NCBI GenBank assembly: GCA_040081395.1
Contig: JBEBGN010000059.1
Span: forward strand, 1-16,428
DNA: 16,428 bases
Reading direction: 5' to 3'
From: UBA2982 sp040081395
Lineage (GTDB): Bacteria; Gemmatimonadota; Gemmatimonadetes; Longimicrobiales; Gaopeijiaceae
Position numbers and translations under genes: made by a program. The notes under the pieces were generated by a model. The model made no database searches, was not told the DNA's origin, and was given only the letters and a program-made list of their open reading frames with translations. Below are positions 1 to 6,650 of the stretch, piece by piece. How positions within the stretch are numbered: position 1 is the first letter of the stretch; every line of letters begins with the position of its first letter.

Positions 1-178
1 GGTCGACCTCCCGGTGGCCGTGGGGTTCGGCATCTCGACCCCCGACCAGGCCGCCGCGGTGGCCGCGGTGGCGGACGGCGTGGTGGTCGGCAGCGCGGTC
101 ATCCAGGCGCTCGACCGGGGTGGGGCGGTGGAGGCGGGGCGGTTCTTGGCCGGGCTCCGGAAGGGGATGGACGGCTAG
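1..178 (+). CDS. trpA: Tryptophan synthase alpha subunit, C-terminal fragment
   Basis: The window opens inside this gene: reading from base 2, 58 codons run to a TAG at 176-178. The visible residues include GFGISTPDQAAAVAAVADG followed by VVVGSAVIQAL. This is the C-terminal phosphate-binding part of the TrpA TIM barrel, which holds indole-3-glycerol phosphate. TrpA cleaves that substrate to indole and glyceraldehyde 3-phosphate and passes indole to TrpB, in the cytoplasm, in the last step of tryptophan synthesis. The start and the active-site Glu and Asp lie upstream of the window, so intactness cannot be judged. No U-rich terminator follows; the next 90 bases hold the fic leader. The family call is firm because the GFGIS and ADGVVVGSA motifs are characteristic. 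Confidence 0.93.
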   Translation, partial: VDLPVAVGFGISTPDQAAAVAAVADGVVVGSAVIQALDRGGAVEAGRFLAGLRKGMDG

Positions 179-205
179 GAAACGGCTCCAAACGGACACT
201 CCGCG

Positions 206-235
206 TTGCGTTACGAATGGATAAGCAACTATCCT
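206..235 (+). promoter_or_regulatory. Putative promoter of the Fic gene
   Basis: TTGCGT (206-211) could be a -35 box and TATCCT (230-235) a -10 box, with an 18-nt spacer. They lie in a stretch visibly richer in A and T than the surrounding sequence. Transcription would begin near 242 and give a leader of about 30 nt. A second TTGCGT lies at 235-240. Both boxes deviate from consensus, so this is a candidate only. Confidence 0.35.
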
Positions 236-241
236 TGCGTA
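212..241. promoter_or_regulatory. 30-bp imperfect palindrome upstream of fic (candidate operator)
   Basis: The left arm TACGAATGGATA (212-223) and the right arm TATCCTTGCGTA (230-241) pair at 10 of 12 positions around a 6-bp centre (AGCAAC). The inner GGATA/TATCC half-sites are perfect, and TATCC occurs once more at 246-250. The element overlaps the putative -10 box and ends 31 bp before the Fic start codon. Its length and position resemble a dimeric repressor site. It lacks the GC-rich stem and T tract expected of a trpA terminator. The C-terminal winged helix of the Fic protein is an obvious candidate ligand, but that is inference. Confidence 0.5.
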
Positions 242-272
242 TCAGTATCCCGCGCGGAAGGATGACCCTCCA

Positions 273-1451
273 GTGCCCCAACTCGTCGACTGTCTCTGGG
301 ATGGGGGAGGGTACGGCCCCCGCCGGGATCGGCGGCCGTTCCGCTTCCAGGCCTTCGTGCCGGACCCGATCGCCGAGTGGGACAGACCGTTGGCGGGCCG
401 CGCCGCCGAAGCGGTGGCACAGGCATCCGCGTCCCTCAGCGAGCTCCAAGTTGCCGGAAAGGGGATCGACCTCGAGGCGCTGGCGACTGCACTGCTGCGT
501 GCGGAGGCCCTCGGTTCGTCGTTCATCGAAGGCCTTCGGGCCTCGAACAAACGCCTCTCTCTCGCTGCCTACGAGCCACTCGCAGCGGACGCCACCGCGC
601 GAGCGGTCCTCGGTAATGTACGGGCCATGGAGAAGGCCATCGCGATCGGCGCCGAGCGTCGCCGTCTCGGTCTCGAGGACCTACTCGATCTGCATCGGAC
701 ACTCCTGGTGGGCACCATCGAGGAGCGCCTCGGCGGAGTGGTCCGCACCGGACAGAACTGGATTGGTGGACGCGGCTCGAGTCCCCGCGACGCTGCGTTC
801 ATTCCTCCTCCGGCGGACCGCGTCGACGCACTTCTCGACGACCTGATCTCGTTCGTGAACCTCGATGACCTGCCCGCGGTGGCGCAGGCCGCGATCGCGC
901 ACGCCCAGTTCGAGACGATCCATCCGTTCGGTGATGGCAACGGGCGCGCCGGACGGTGCCTCATCCACGTCATCCTTCGCCGACGTGGCATCGCGCCGCA
1001 TCTCTTGCCGCCGGTCAGCGTCGTGCTCGCGAGCCATGCCCGTCGCTACATCGCCGGCCTGGTCGATTTCCGGGAGGGCCGCGTTGACGATTGGGTCGGC
1101 GCATTCGCGGACTCGGTCGCAACCGCGGCACGGAGTACTGAAGGGCTGCGGTCCCGGATCCATGCTCTCCTAGACCACCTGGTCCAGCGGGCGGGGTCAC
1201 CTCGCGCGGACTCCGTCGCGCGCAAGATCATCCTCGGGCTATCCGCACACCCGGTCGTGAGCGCCGAGAGCGCCGCCCTCCTCCATGGAGTCACGCCCAC
1301 GGCGGCGCGCGCGGCTCTCAATCGCCTCGAGCAGTCGGGTGTGCTCGTGCCCACCCGGGTGGGGCGCCGCCGGGATCGCGAGTGGATCAGCGATGAGATG
1401 TTCGAGCTGCTCGATCGGTTCGAGCACGACTTCGACCGAGCCGCGCCTTAA
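273..1451 (+). CDS. Fic family protein (class II, predicted AMPylase) with C-terminal winged helix
   Basis: Fic proteins usually transfer AMP from ATP to a hydroxyl group of a target protein, and some remove it. The 392-residue product shows an N-terminal Fic_N region (about 1-100) with the inhibitory motif SSFIEG at 82-87, which blocks ATP binding in cis and defines class II. The flap region (RTGQNWIGG, about 158-166) precedes the canonical catalytic loop HPFGDGNGRAGR at 217-228, with the catalytic His and all phosphate-binding residues present. A winged-helix-like segment occupies about 312-385. The GTG start is supported by GGAAGGA at 256-262, ten bases upstream. The gene stands alone between trpA and a convergent NFACT gene, with no separate antitoxin, as expected when inhibition is intramolecular. 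The target is unknown. Codon use looks slightly less GC-extreme than neighbouring genes, which might reflect transfer. Confidence 0.92.
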   Translation: MPQLVDCLWDGGGYGPRRDRRPFRFQAFVPDPIAEWDRPLAGRAAEAVAQASASLSELQVAGKGIDLEALATALLRAEALGSSFIEGLRASNKRLSLAAYEPLAADATARAVLGNVRAMEKAIAIGAERRRLGLEDLLDLHRTLLVGTIEERLGGVVRTGQNWIGGRGSSPRDAAFIPPPADRVDALLDDLISFVNLDDLPAVAQAAIAHAQFETIHPFGDGNGRAGRCLIHVILRRRGIAPHLLPPVSVVLASHARRYIAGLVDFREGRVDDWVGAFADSVATAARSTEGLRSRIHALLDHLVQRAGSPRADSVARKIILGLSAHPVVSAESAALLHGVTPTAARAALNRLEQSGVLVPTRVGRRRDREWISDEMFELLDRFEHDFDRAAP

Positions 1452-3115
1452 CCCTCGCCGGAGCCGGCCTCCAAGGCGCGGAGCAGCCCCTCGTCCGGCC
1501 TCACGAACAGCGTCTCCACCCGCTCGACCGTCACACGGCCGGGGGGTGACTTCCGTGGCTTCCGCACGTACTTCCGGAAGGTCCAGTCCACCGGCACGCT
1601 CCCGGACGTGCGCGCCTTGGAGTGGAGCGCGGCGAGCGTGGCGGCCTCGGCGAGGTCGCGGGCGGGCGGGTTGCCGGGGCCGGGCCAGCGCAGGATGACG
1701 TGGGCGCCCCCGACGTGGCGTGCGTGCAACCACACGTCTCCAGGCGAAGAGTGGTGGAAGGTGAGGTCGTCGTTGTGGTGCGCGCCGCGCCCCACGCGGA
1801 TCTCGAGTCCCCCCGAGCTGCGGAAGACGCGGTAGGGGAGCGCGGGGCGGGCTTCGCGTGGCGTCTCCGCGCGCGGTGACCCCCGGCTCAACACCGCTGC
1901 GATCTCGGCTTCGGTGGCGGTCCCCGTGCGGGCCCTCGTCACCAGGTCTGCCACCCGGTCGCGCGCGGCGCGTGCCTGTTCGAGCAGTGCGGGCAGCTGG
2001 GCCGCCGCGCGCTCCGCCTTGGTGGCCCGCTGGTAATACGCCGCCGCGTTCGCGTGGGGTGCCAACGCCGGATCGAGGTCGACCTCGACGGCCTGCCCAT
2101 CGAAGCCGACGAGCGGAGCGCGGGTGCTGCCGTGCGGGATCTCCGCGTAGCGCGCGAGGATGAGGTCGCCGAGGGCACGGAGCGCGGCCGGTTCCGGAAG
2201 CTCGGCGAGCTCGGTCTCCATGCGCCCGACGCGGCCGTCGGCCCGCTTGAGCGCTCCGTCGAGCTGCTCGAGCAGCGCCGGGTCGAAAACCCCCACCCCG
2301 GGCGCGCTGGTCGGGTCGGCGGTCGCCGCGCACGCCTCGAAGGCGGCGAGCAAGCTCTCGACGCGCCGGCTGGGCACACCCGCCAACGGAAACGGGTAGG
2401 GCTGCGGTCCGGTGGGCAGGTCGAGCAGTACGGGCTCGGAGGGTGTGTCGGGGTCGGTAATCGTGCGCCACCGTTCGTACCCTGTGCCGAGAAGGGCCGG
2501 CGCGTTCAGCGACGACGTCCACGCGAAGCGCTGTACGAGCGTCTTGGCGCGGGCCTCCTCGGGCACGGCGACGAGCGCGGCCGTCCACGCGGCTTCGTCC
2601 ACCTCGCCGCGGAGTCCTGCCCGGGTCATGGGCTCCGGCGCGCGATATGGCTCCCCCACCCGTTGCACGCGCGCCCCGTCCCGCCGCACGAGCACGTGTC
2701 GGATCACGCCGGCGGTGTCGCTGGCTGGCGCACTGGCGAGACCACTCGACGAGTCGTCCCCCTCGACGAGCAGCGCGTTCCACTGGTTGCCGAGCAGCTC
2801 CACCAGGAGCACGAGGGGGCGGCCCTGGGCGGGGGAGAGCACGAAGCGCACGATGCGCTCGTCGTCCGGGCTCTCCACGCCGACCACGCGGGTCTTGAGC
2901 TTGAAGTCCGACTCCACGGGATCCGTGGGCGCGACCAGACGCGGCCACCCCTGGGTGGGGTGCAGCGCCCAGGTGAGGGTGCGGTCCTCGAGCAGCAGGG
3001 CCAGGTCGCGCGTCTCGCCGTCGAGCCGGAGGGCCCGCACGCGCGCCCCCGCCAACACCCCGTTCAGCTCGCGGGCGAGGTGCCGTACCAGAACGGGGTC
3101 CCACCGGATCGACAT
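1448..3115 (-). CDS. rqcH: NFACT-family ribosome quality control protein (RqcH/Tae2/FbpA-like)
   Basis: RqcH-type proteins bind stalled 50S-peptidyl-tRNA complexes and, in Bacillus, recruit alanyl-tRNA to add C-terminal alanine tails. This 555-residue protein has an NFACT-N domain (about 1-140), a middle region with a probable helix-hairpin-helix part and long helices or coiled coil (about 160-410), and a clear NFACT-R domain (about 428-540) with LEIRVGRGAHHNDDL and SPGDVWLHARHVGGAHVILR. The conserved Asp-Arg pair of NFACT-N reads Glu-Arg here (86-87), and the Leu-Arg-Lys segment before it is shortened. I chose the ATG at 3113-3115. The frame stays open beyond it to about 3784 but would cross the yqeK gene. 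No strong Shine-Dalgarno is seen. The 3' end overlaps fic tail to tail by three bases. The family is sure; true RqcH activity is less so. Confidence 0.88.
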   Translation of the reverse strand: MSIRWDPVLVRHLARELNGVLAGARVRALRLDGETRDLALLLEDRTLTWALHPTQGWPRLVAPTDPVESDFKLKTRVVGVESPDDERIVRFVLSPAQGRPLVLLVELLGNQWNALLVEGDDSSSGLASAPASDTAGVIRHVLVRRDGARVQRVGEPYRAPEPMTRAGLRGEVDEAAWTAALVAVPEEARAKTLVQRFAWTSSLNAPALLGTGYERWRTITDPDTPSEPVLLDLPTGPQPYPFPLAGVPSRRVESLLAAFEACAATADPTSAPGVGVFDPALLEQLDGALKRADGRVGRMETELAELPEPAALRALGDLILARYAEIPHGSTRAPLVGFDGQAVEVDLDPALAPHANAAAYYQRATKAERAAAQLPALLEQARAARDRVADLVTRARTGTATEAEIAAVLSRGSPRAETPREARPALPYRVFRSSGGLEIRVGRGAHHNDDLTFHHSSPGDVWLHARHVGGAHVILRWPGPGNPPARDLAEAATLAALHSKARTSGSVPVDWTFRKYVRKPRKSPPGRVTVERVETLFVRPDEGLLRALEAGSGEG

Positions 3116-3151
3116 GGACGGTTGCGTGAGGGCGGCTTCGGTCAGGATCGG

Positions 3152-3169
3152 CGCGGGACTGGACCCGCG
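3152..3169 (-). other. GC-rich hairpin in the rqcH leader
   Basis: CGCGGG (3152-3157) and CCCGCG (3164-3169) form a perfect 6-bp stem around a 6-nt loop. If rqcH is transcribed from the putative minus-strand promoter just upstream, the hairpin lies almost at the 5' end of its mRNA, about 37 nt before the start codon. It may stabilise the leader or simply reflect GC-rich sequence. Confidence 0.3.
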
Positions 3170-3174
3170 AGGTA

Positions 3175-3191
3175 AGCTATTGTAACTAGCT
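3175..3191. promoter_or_regulatory. Divergent promoter region between rqcH and yqeK with an inverted repeat
   Basis: This is the only AT-rich patch in the 81-bp gap between two divergent genes. On the minus strand TACAAT (complement of 3178-3183) is a good -10 box for rqcH, but no -35 could be identified. AGCTA (3175-3179) and TAGCT (3187-3191) form a perfect inverted repeat around 7 bp, overlapping that box and ending 5 bp before the yqeK ATG. Because yqeK has no visible Shine-Dalgarno and the AT-rich patch lies so close to its ATG, its transcript may be leaderless or nearly so. Confidence 0.4.
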
Positions 3192-3196
3192 GCGTT

Positions 3197-3811
3197 ATGT
3201 CGCCGCATACTTCCTCTCCGCCCACCGCCCATCTGGCCCCCCTCGTGGTGGCCGCCGCGCGCGGGATCCTCCCCGACTGGGCGGTCGCGGGCCCCCGGCG
3301 CCGCGAGCACATGGCGCGCGTCGCCGACCTGCTCGACACCTGGGCGGAAGTGCGCGGGCTGCCCGACCGCGACCGCGCTCGATGGCGGGCCGCAGGGTAC
3401 CTGCACGATGCGCTGCGCGACGAGCGCCCCGAGGTGCTCCGCGGGGTGGTGCCCGGTTGGGCCCGGGACTATGGAGACGCCGTGCTGCACGGTCCCGCGG
3501 CGGCCGCTCGGCTTCGCGCCGACGGCATCGACGATGCGGAGCTGCTGGAAGCGATCGAGGTGCACACCCTCGGGGGGCTTGGGCTCCGTCCGCTCGCGCG
3601 GGCTCTCTACGTGGCCGACTACCTGGAGCCGGGGCGAGGCTACCTGGGGGAGTCGCACGCGGGTCTGCGCGCGCGCATGCCGGGGGATCCGGATGGCGTG
3701 CTGCTCGAGGTGGTGCGCGAGCGCGTGCGCCGCGGGCGCGAGAGCGGGCGCGTGGTCGCGCCGGAGACGCTCGCCTTCCTGCACGAACTCGAGCGGGAGA
3801 GGGGAGCGTGA
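3197..3811 (+). CDS. yqeK: YqeK-like HD domain protein, predicted symmetrical Ap4A hydrolase
   Basis: YqeK proteins are HD-domain metal phosphohydrolases; characterised members split diadenosine tetraphosphate into two ADP. The 204-residue product carries the expected metal ligands in order: His38 in RRREHMARVADLL, His70-Asp71 in GYLHDALRD, His98 in VLHGPAAAARL, His123 in AIEVHTLGGLG and Asp141 in YVADYLEPGRGY, which is a YqeK hallmark. Length fits the family (about 190). The ATG at 3197 is the first possible start after an in-frame stop at 3182-3184, so the N-terminus cannot be longer. YqeK is often found next to nadD and rsfS; neither is in this window. The gene overlaps the next by four bases (GTGA), which suggests translational coupling. 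Confidence 0.88.
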   Translation: MSPHTSSPPTAHLAPLVVAAARGILPDWAVAGPRRREHMARVADLLDTWAEVRGLPDRDRARWRAAGYLHDALRDERPEVLRGVVPGWARDYGDAVLHGPAAAARLRADGIDDAELLEAIEVHTLGGLGLRPLARALYVADYLEPGRGYLGESHAGLRARMPGDPDGVLLEVVRERVRRGRESGRVVAPETLAFLHELERERGA

Positions 3812-4266
3812 GCCAGCGCGGCGTGATGATCTTCGTGGTCATCGTCGCACTCGCGGGGGGCGCCGCTTGGCTGGGCCGCCGCTACCCGGGCTCGGAAGCC
3901 GAAGGAGGGGCGCCTCGGTATGTGCCTCGAGAGCGCGTGCGGGTCGAGGTGCTGAACGCGGGGGGGGTTGCGGGGCTCGCCCGCGAGGTGAGCAACCTGC
4001 TGCGCGACGACGGCTTCGACGTGGTGCAGTACGGGAACGCTGGCATGTTCGACCGGGATTCCACGGTGGTCATCGACCGCGTGGGGCGCGACGAGCTCGC
4101 GGAAGGCGTTGCCAACGCCCTGGGAATCCGTAACGTCCTCAGCGAGCCCGATCCGAACCTCTTCGTGGACGTCACCGTACTGTTGGGGAGGGACTGGGTG
4201 GATCGCGCCGGAGACGTGCCGCCGGAGCGCGCCCCCTGGGATCCCCGCGGGTGGCTGGGACGCTGA
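3808..4266 (+). CDS. Membrane-anchored protein with a solitary LytR C-terminal domain
   Basis: The 152-residue product has one N-terminal membrane segment (about residues 6-23, MIFVVIVALAGGAAWLG) and then a LytR_C-type domain (about 43-128): VRVEVLNAGGVAGLAREVSN, a central STVVIDR strand and a closing LFVDVTVLLGRDW. In cell-wall LCP proteins this domain follows the glycopolymer ligase domain. Here it stands alone, presumably facing the periplasm or exterior, with no catalytic part. Its function is unknown; binding to wall or envelope polymers is only a guess. I start at the GTG at 3808, inside the yqeK stop, because a purine-rich stretch (GGGAGAGGGGAG, 3795-3806) lies just before it. An ATG at 3826 is the alternative and would leave a shorter N-terminus. 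lepB follows after 38 bases. Confidence 0.75.
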   Translation: MSQRGVMIFVVIVALAGGAAWLGRRYPGSEAEGGAPRYVPRERVRVEVLNAGGVAGLAREVSNLLRDDGFDVVQYGNAGMFDRDSTVVIDRVGRDELAEGVANALGIRNVLSEPDPNLFVDVTVLLGRDWVDRAGDVPPERAPWDPRGWLGR

Positions 4267-4304
4267 CACACGACGCCCACGACGACGAGACGAAGACGAA
4301 CGAG

Positions 4305-5069
4305 ATGGCAAAGAAGGATCGAGCGAGCGACGAGAGCGCGGCCGAAAGCCCCGCGAGTCCGACCCGGAAGAAGGCCAAGCAGCAGGAGGAGCCCGCCGGG
4401 GCGGCGTACGAGTGGTTCAAGTCGATCGCGGTCGCGCTGGCGCTCTTCCTGTTCCTGCGGACCTTCGTGGTCCAGACCTTCGTCATCACCTCCGGCTCGA
4501 TGGAGGAGACGCTCCTGGTCGGGGACATGCTGGTGGTCAACCGGTTGGGCATCGGATCGCGCATCCCGGGCACGAACGTGCGCATTCCAGGATACTCCGA
4601 TCCGCACCTCAACGACGTACTCGTCTTCGATCCGCCCCACGAAGAAACGCTCAAGCTCATCAAGCGTCTCATCGGCATGCCGGGTGACACGATCGAGATG
4701 AGGAATCGCGCACTCTACCGGAACGGCCAGCCGATCGACGAGCCCTACGTGGTGCACTCGCCGAACGCCGACGAGACACACCCGTGGATGGAGTGGCAGA
4801 AGGACTATCTGCCCGACACCGTCGATCCGCGCACATACACCCCGACGCGCGACACGTGGGGTCCCTTGGTGCTGCCCGAGGACCGCTACTTCATGCTCGG
4901 CGACAATCGCGAGCAGAGCCTGGACTCACGGTACTGGGGACTGCTCGAGGGATGGCGCCTCGAAGGGCGCGCGGTCTTCACCTACTTCTCGTACAACAAG
5001 GGGTCGTACCGCCCCTTCCCGTGGATCCGCGAGATCCGCTTCGGGCGGATCCTGCAGGGGATCGACTAG
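4305..5069 (+). CDS. lepB: Signal peptidase I
   Basis: LepB removes signal peptides from exported proteins at the outer face of the cytoplasmic membrane, using a Ser-Lys dyad. In this 254-residue protein a charged, low-complexity N-terminus (1-35) precedes one membrane segment (about 38-57). The catalytic serine is Ser65 in ITSGSMEETLLVGD and the general base is Lys120 in LIKRLIGMPGD. The third signature, GDNREQSLDSRYWG (199-212), is intact. Residues about 150-190 form an insertion before that box. I prefer the ATG at 4305 over the in-frame GTG at 4251, which would overlap the previous gene and add residues of no evident value; neither has a convincing Shine-Dalgarno. It is the last gene of the yqeK-LytR_C-lepB set and converges with rlmN. 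Confidence 0.93.
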   Translation: MAKKDRASDESAAESPASPTRKKAKQQEEPAGAAYEWFKSIAVALALFLFLRTFVVQTFVITSGSMEETLLVGDMLVVNRLGIGSRIPGTNVRIPGYSDPHLNDVLVFDPPHEETLKLIKRLIGMPGDTIEMRNRALYRNGQPIDEPYVVHSPNADETHPWMEWQKDYLPDTVDPRTYTPTRDTWGPLVLPEDRYFMLGDNREQSLDSRYWGLLEGWRLEGRAVFTYFSYNKGSYRPFPWIREIRFGRILQGID

Positions 5070-5076
5070 GGAGCCA

Positions 5077-5091
5077 GGGCGCTACGCGCCC
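5077..5091. terminator. Hairpin between convergent lepB and rlmN
   Basis: GGGCGC (5077-5082), a TAC loop and GCGCCC (5086-5091) give a perfect 6-bp GC stem, 8 bp after the lepB stop. The loop overlaps the rlmN stop codon (5082-5084). It sits where a bidirectional terminator would be expected, but neither strand has a downstream T tract, and the 3-nt loop is tight. It may act weakly or with Rho. Confidence 0.35.
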
Positions 5092-6152
5092 TTCGCGGCC
5101 TCGAGCGCGTGCGCGCGCAACTGGCCGCACGCCGCGTCGATGTCCCGGCCGCGTGACTCGCGCACGGCGACCGTCACCCCACGTCGCTCGAGTCCCGCGA
5201 CGAACGCCTTGATGCGCGCGGCGGGGGAGGCGCGCCAGCTCTGATTCGGGATCGGGTTGAATGGAATCAGGTTCACGAACGCACCCACCCGATTGGCGAG
5301 GTCGGCCAGCGGATCGACCAACTCGAGCCCGTCGTTCACCCCCGCGATCATCGCGTACTCGAAGGTGATGCGTTTGCCCCCCGCGGCGTCGAAGCGCTTC
5401 AGGGCATCCATCACTTCCTCGAGCGGATAGCGCTTCTCGAGCGGGATCAGCTCGCGCCGCAGCGAGCTGTGCGGGGCGTGTAGGGAGAGCGCGAGCCGGA
5501 ACTGCTCCTGCCGGTCCGCGAGCTCCAAGATGCCGGGCACCTGCCCGACGGTCGATACCGTGATGCGGCGGGCGCCGACACCGTAGCCGCGGTTCAGCAG
5601 CGTGAGGGAGTCGTGGACCGCGGCGCGGTTGGCGAGCGGCTCCCCCATCCCCATGTAGACGATGTTGCTGATGGCGCCCAGCCCGTTGGCCTCCGTCCAG
5701 CGACGGGAGGCGCGGTACTGCGCCACGATCTCGCCGGCGCTGAGCTGACGGCGGAACCCGCCCCAGCCGGTGGCGCAGAAGGTACACCCCATCGCGCACC
5801 CTGCCTGGCTCGAGATGCAGAGCGTGAGGCGATGCGGCGTGGGAATGATCACCGACTCGACCAGCTCCCCGTCGGCGAGCCTCCAGACGTGCTTCACCGT
5901 GCCGTCCTTGCTGGTCTGCACGGTTGCGGGCTCGGCCTCGGCGAGGTCGAAGCGCTCGGCGAGCGCGTCCCGCTCCGCCCGGGGCAGGTCGGTCATGTCG
6001 GCGACCGAGGGCACCAGGCGCTCCAGGATCCACTTCTCGACCTGGCCCGCCCTATATGCCGGCTGCCCGCGCGCCTCGAAATGGTCGAGCAGCACGCGCC
6101 GAAGGACCTCGGGCGTGAGGGAGAGAAGATCTGCGCGTGTGGAGTCGGCCAT
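5082..6152 (-). CDS. rlmN: Dual-specificity 23S rRNA/tRNA adenine-C2 methyltransferase RlmN
   Basis: RlmN is a radical-SAM enzyme that methylates C2 of A2503 in 23S rRNA and of A37 in some tRNAs, tuning peptidyl-transfer fidelity. The 356-residue product has the cluster motif as Cys119, Cys123 and Cys126 (SQAGCAMGCTFCATG). The two further cysteines used in catalysis are Cys112 (TLCISS) and Cys342 (DIDAACGQL). The spacing Cys112-Cys119 equals that of E. coli Cys118-Cys125. The GMGEPL motif (168-173) for SAM binding and LSLHAP and NLIPFNP further on are all present, so the enzyme should be active. The N-terminal accessory domain covers about 1-95. The start is the ATG at 6150-6152; no strong Shine-Dalgarno precedes it. 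The gene is monocistronic, divergent from the vanZ-aspS run and convergent with lepB. Confidence 0.96.
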   Translation of the reverse strand: MADSTRADLLSLTPEVLRRVLLDHFEARGQPAYRAGQVEKWILERLVPSVADMTDLPRAERDALAERFDLAEAEPATVQTSKDGTVKHVWRLADGELVESVIIPTPHRLTLCISSQAGCAMGCTFCATGWGGFRRQLSAGEIVAQYRASRRWTEANGLGAISNIVYMGMGEPLANRAAVHDSLTLLNRGYGVGARRITVSTVGQVPGILELADRQEQFRLALSLHAPHSSLRRELIPLEKRYPLEEVMDALKRFDAAGGKRITFEYAMIAGVNDGLELVDPLADLANRVGAFVNLIPFNPIPNQSWRASPAARIKAFVAGLERRGVTVAVRESRGRDIDAACGQLRAHALEAAKGA

Positions 6153-6160
6153 GGGTTTTC

Positions 6161-6188
6161 TTGAATCGGCCTGGAGGCGGGCTTAACT
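6161..6188 (+). promoter_or_regulatory. Putative promoter for the vanZ-aspS-phoH run
   Basis: In the 105-bp gap between rlmN and vanZ, TTGAAT (6161-6166) and TTAACT (6183-6188), 16 nt apart, resemble -35 and -10 boxes on the plus strand. A short inverted repeat, GGGCT (6179-6183) with AGCCC (6190-6194), surrounds the -10 candidate. Transcription would start near 6195, giving a leader of about 63 nt. No clear minus-strand promoter for rlmN was found in the same gap. Confidence 0.35.
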
Positions 6189-6257
6189 TAGCCCCCCGCT
6201 GGAAACACATGAAGTCACGGGAGATTCGCCGCGAAGCCAGCGACGCGAAACCAACGA

Positions 6258-6650
6258 TTGCTGAGCCGATTGCGCGTGTGGGGACCCGCGGCCGCCTGGG
6301 CCGTGGTCCTCTTTTTATTGAGTGCCTGGCCGAACCCGTCGATTCCGCTCTTCTTTCGGGGCAGCGACAAGGTCGCCCATGCCTCACTGTATGCGGTGTT
6401 GGGGGCGGCGCTGGCGTGGGGGCGCACGCGCACGCCGACCCCGCCTGCCCACTGGGTCATGCTCCTGGTGGGTGCGCTGTACGGCGCCACGGACGAGGTC
6501 CACCAGGCGTTCGTGCCGCGGCGCTCGCCGGACCTGGGCGATTGGTTGGCGGACGTGACGGGCGTTTTGATCGGCTATGTGGTGGTGCTGGGGCTGGTGA
6601 GGTGGTGGGTCCACTCGAAGTCCATGGATGAGGGCATCGATGTCTCGTAG
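6258..6650 (+). CDS. VanZ-like family membrane protein
   Basis: The 130-residue product has about four membrane segments (around 9-22, 39-53, 66-77, 99-115). It carries the VanZ-family signature as TDEVHQAFVPRR (78-89) followed by SPDLGDWLADVTG (90-102). VanZ confers low-level teicoplanin resistance in enterococci, but most chromosomal homologues have no known function, and nothing here implies antibiotic resistance. The start is uncertain. An in-frame stop lies at 6210-6212 and no ATG or GTG follows before TTG 6258. TTG 6270 and GTG 6276 are alternatives, and none has a good Shine-Dalgarno. The 3' end overlaps aspS by 11 bases, suggesting one transcript. Confidence 0.8.
   Translation: MLSRLRVWGPAAAWAVVLFLLSAWPNPSIPLFFRGSDKVAHASLYAVLGAALAWGRTRTPTPPAHWVMLLVGALYGATDEVHQAFVPRRSPDLGDWLADVTGVLIGYVVVLGLVRWWVHSKSMDEGIDVS

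Noticed and set aside
1239..3104. Long minus-strand open frame of about 620 codons in the region of the NFACT gene
   Set aside because: Its translation is dominated by Arg, Gly, Ala and Pro with no motifs. It is an off-frame reading of the real gene at 1448-3115, caused by high GC.
3116..3784. Upstream extension of the NFACT frame on the minus strand
   Set aside because: It lies antisense to yqeK, shows no family similarity, and would put about 220 extra residues before the conserved NFACT-N start.
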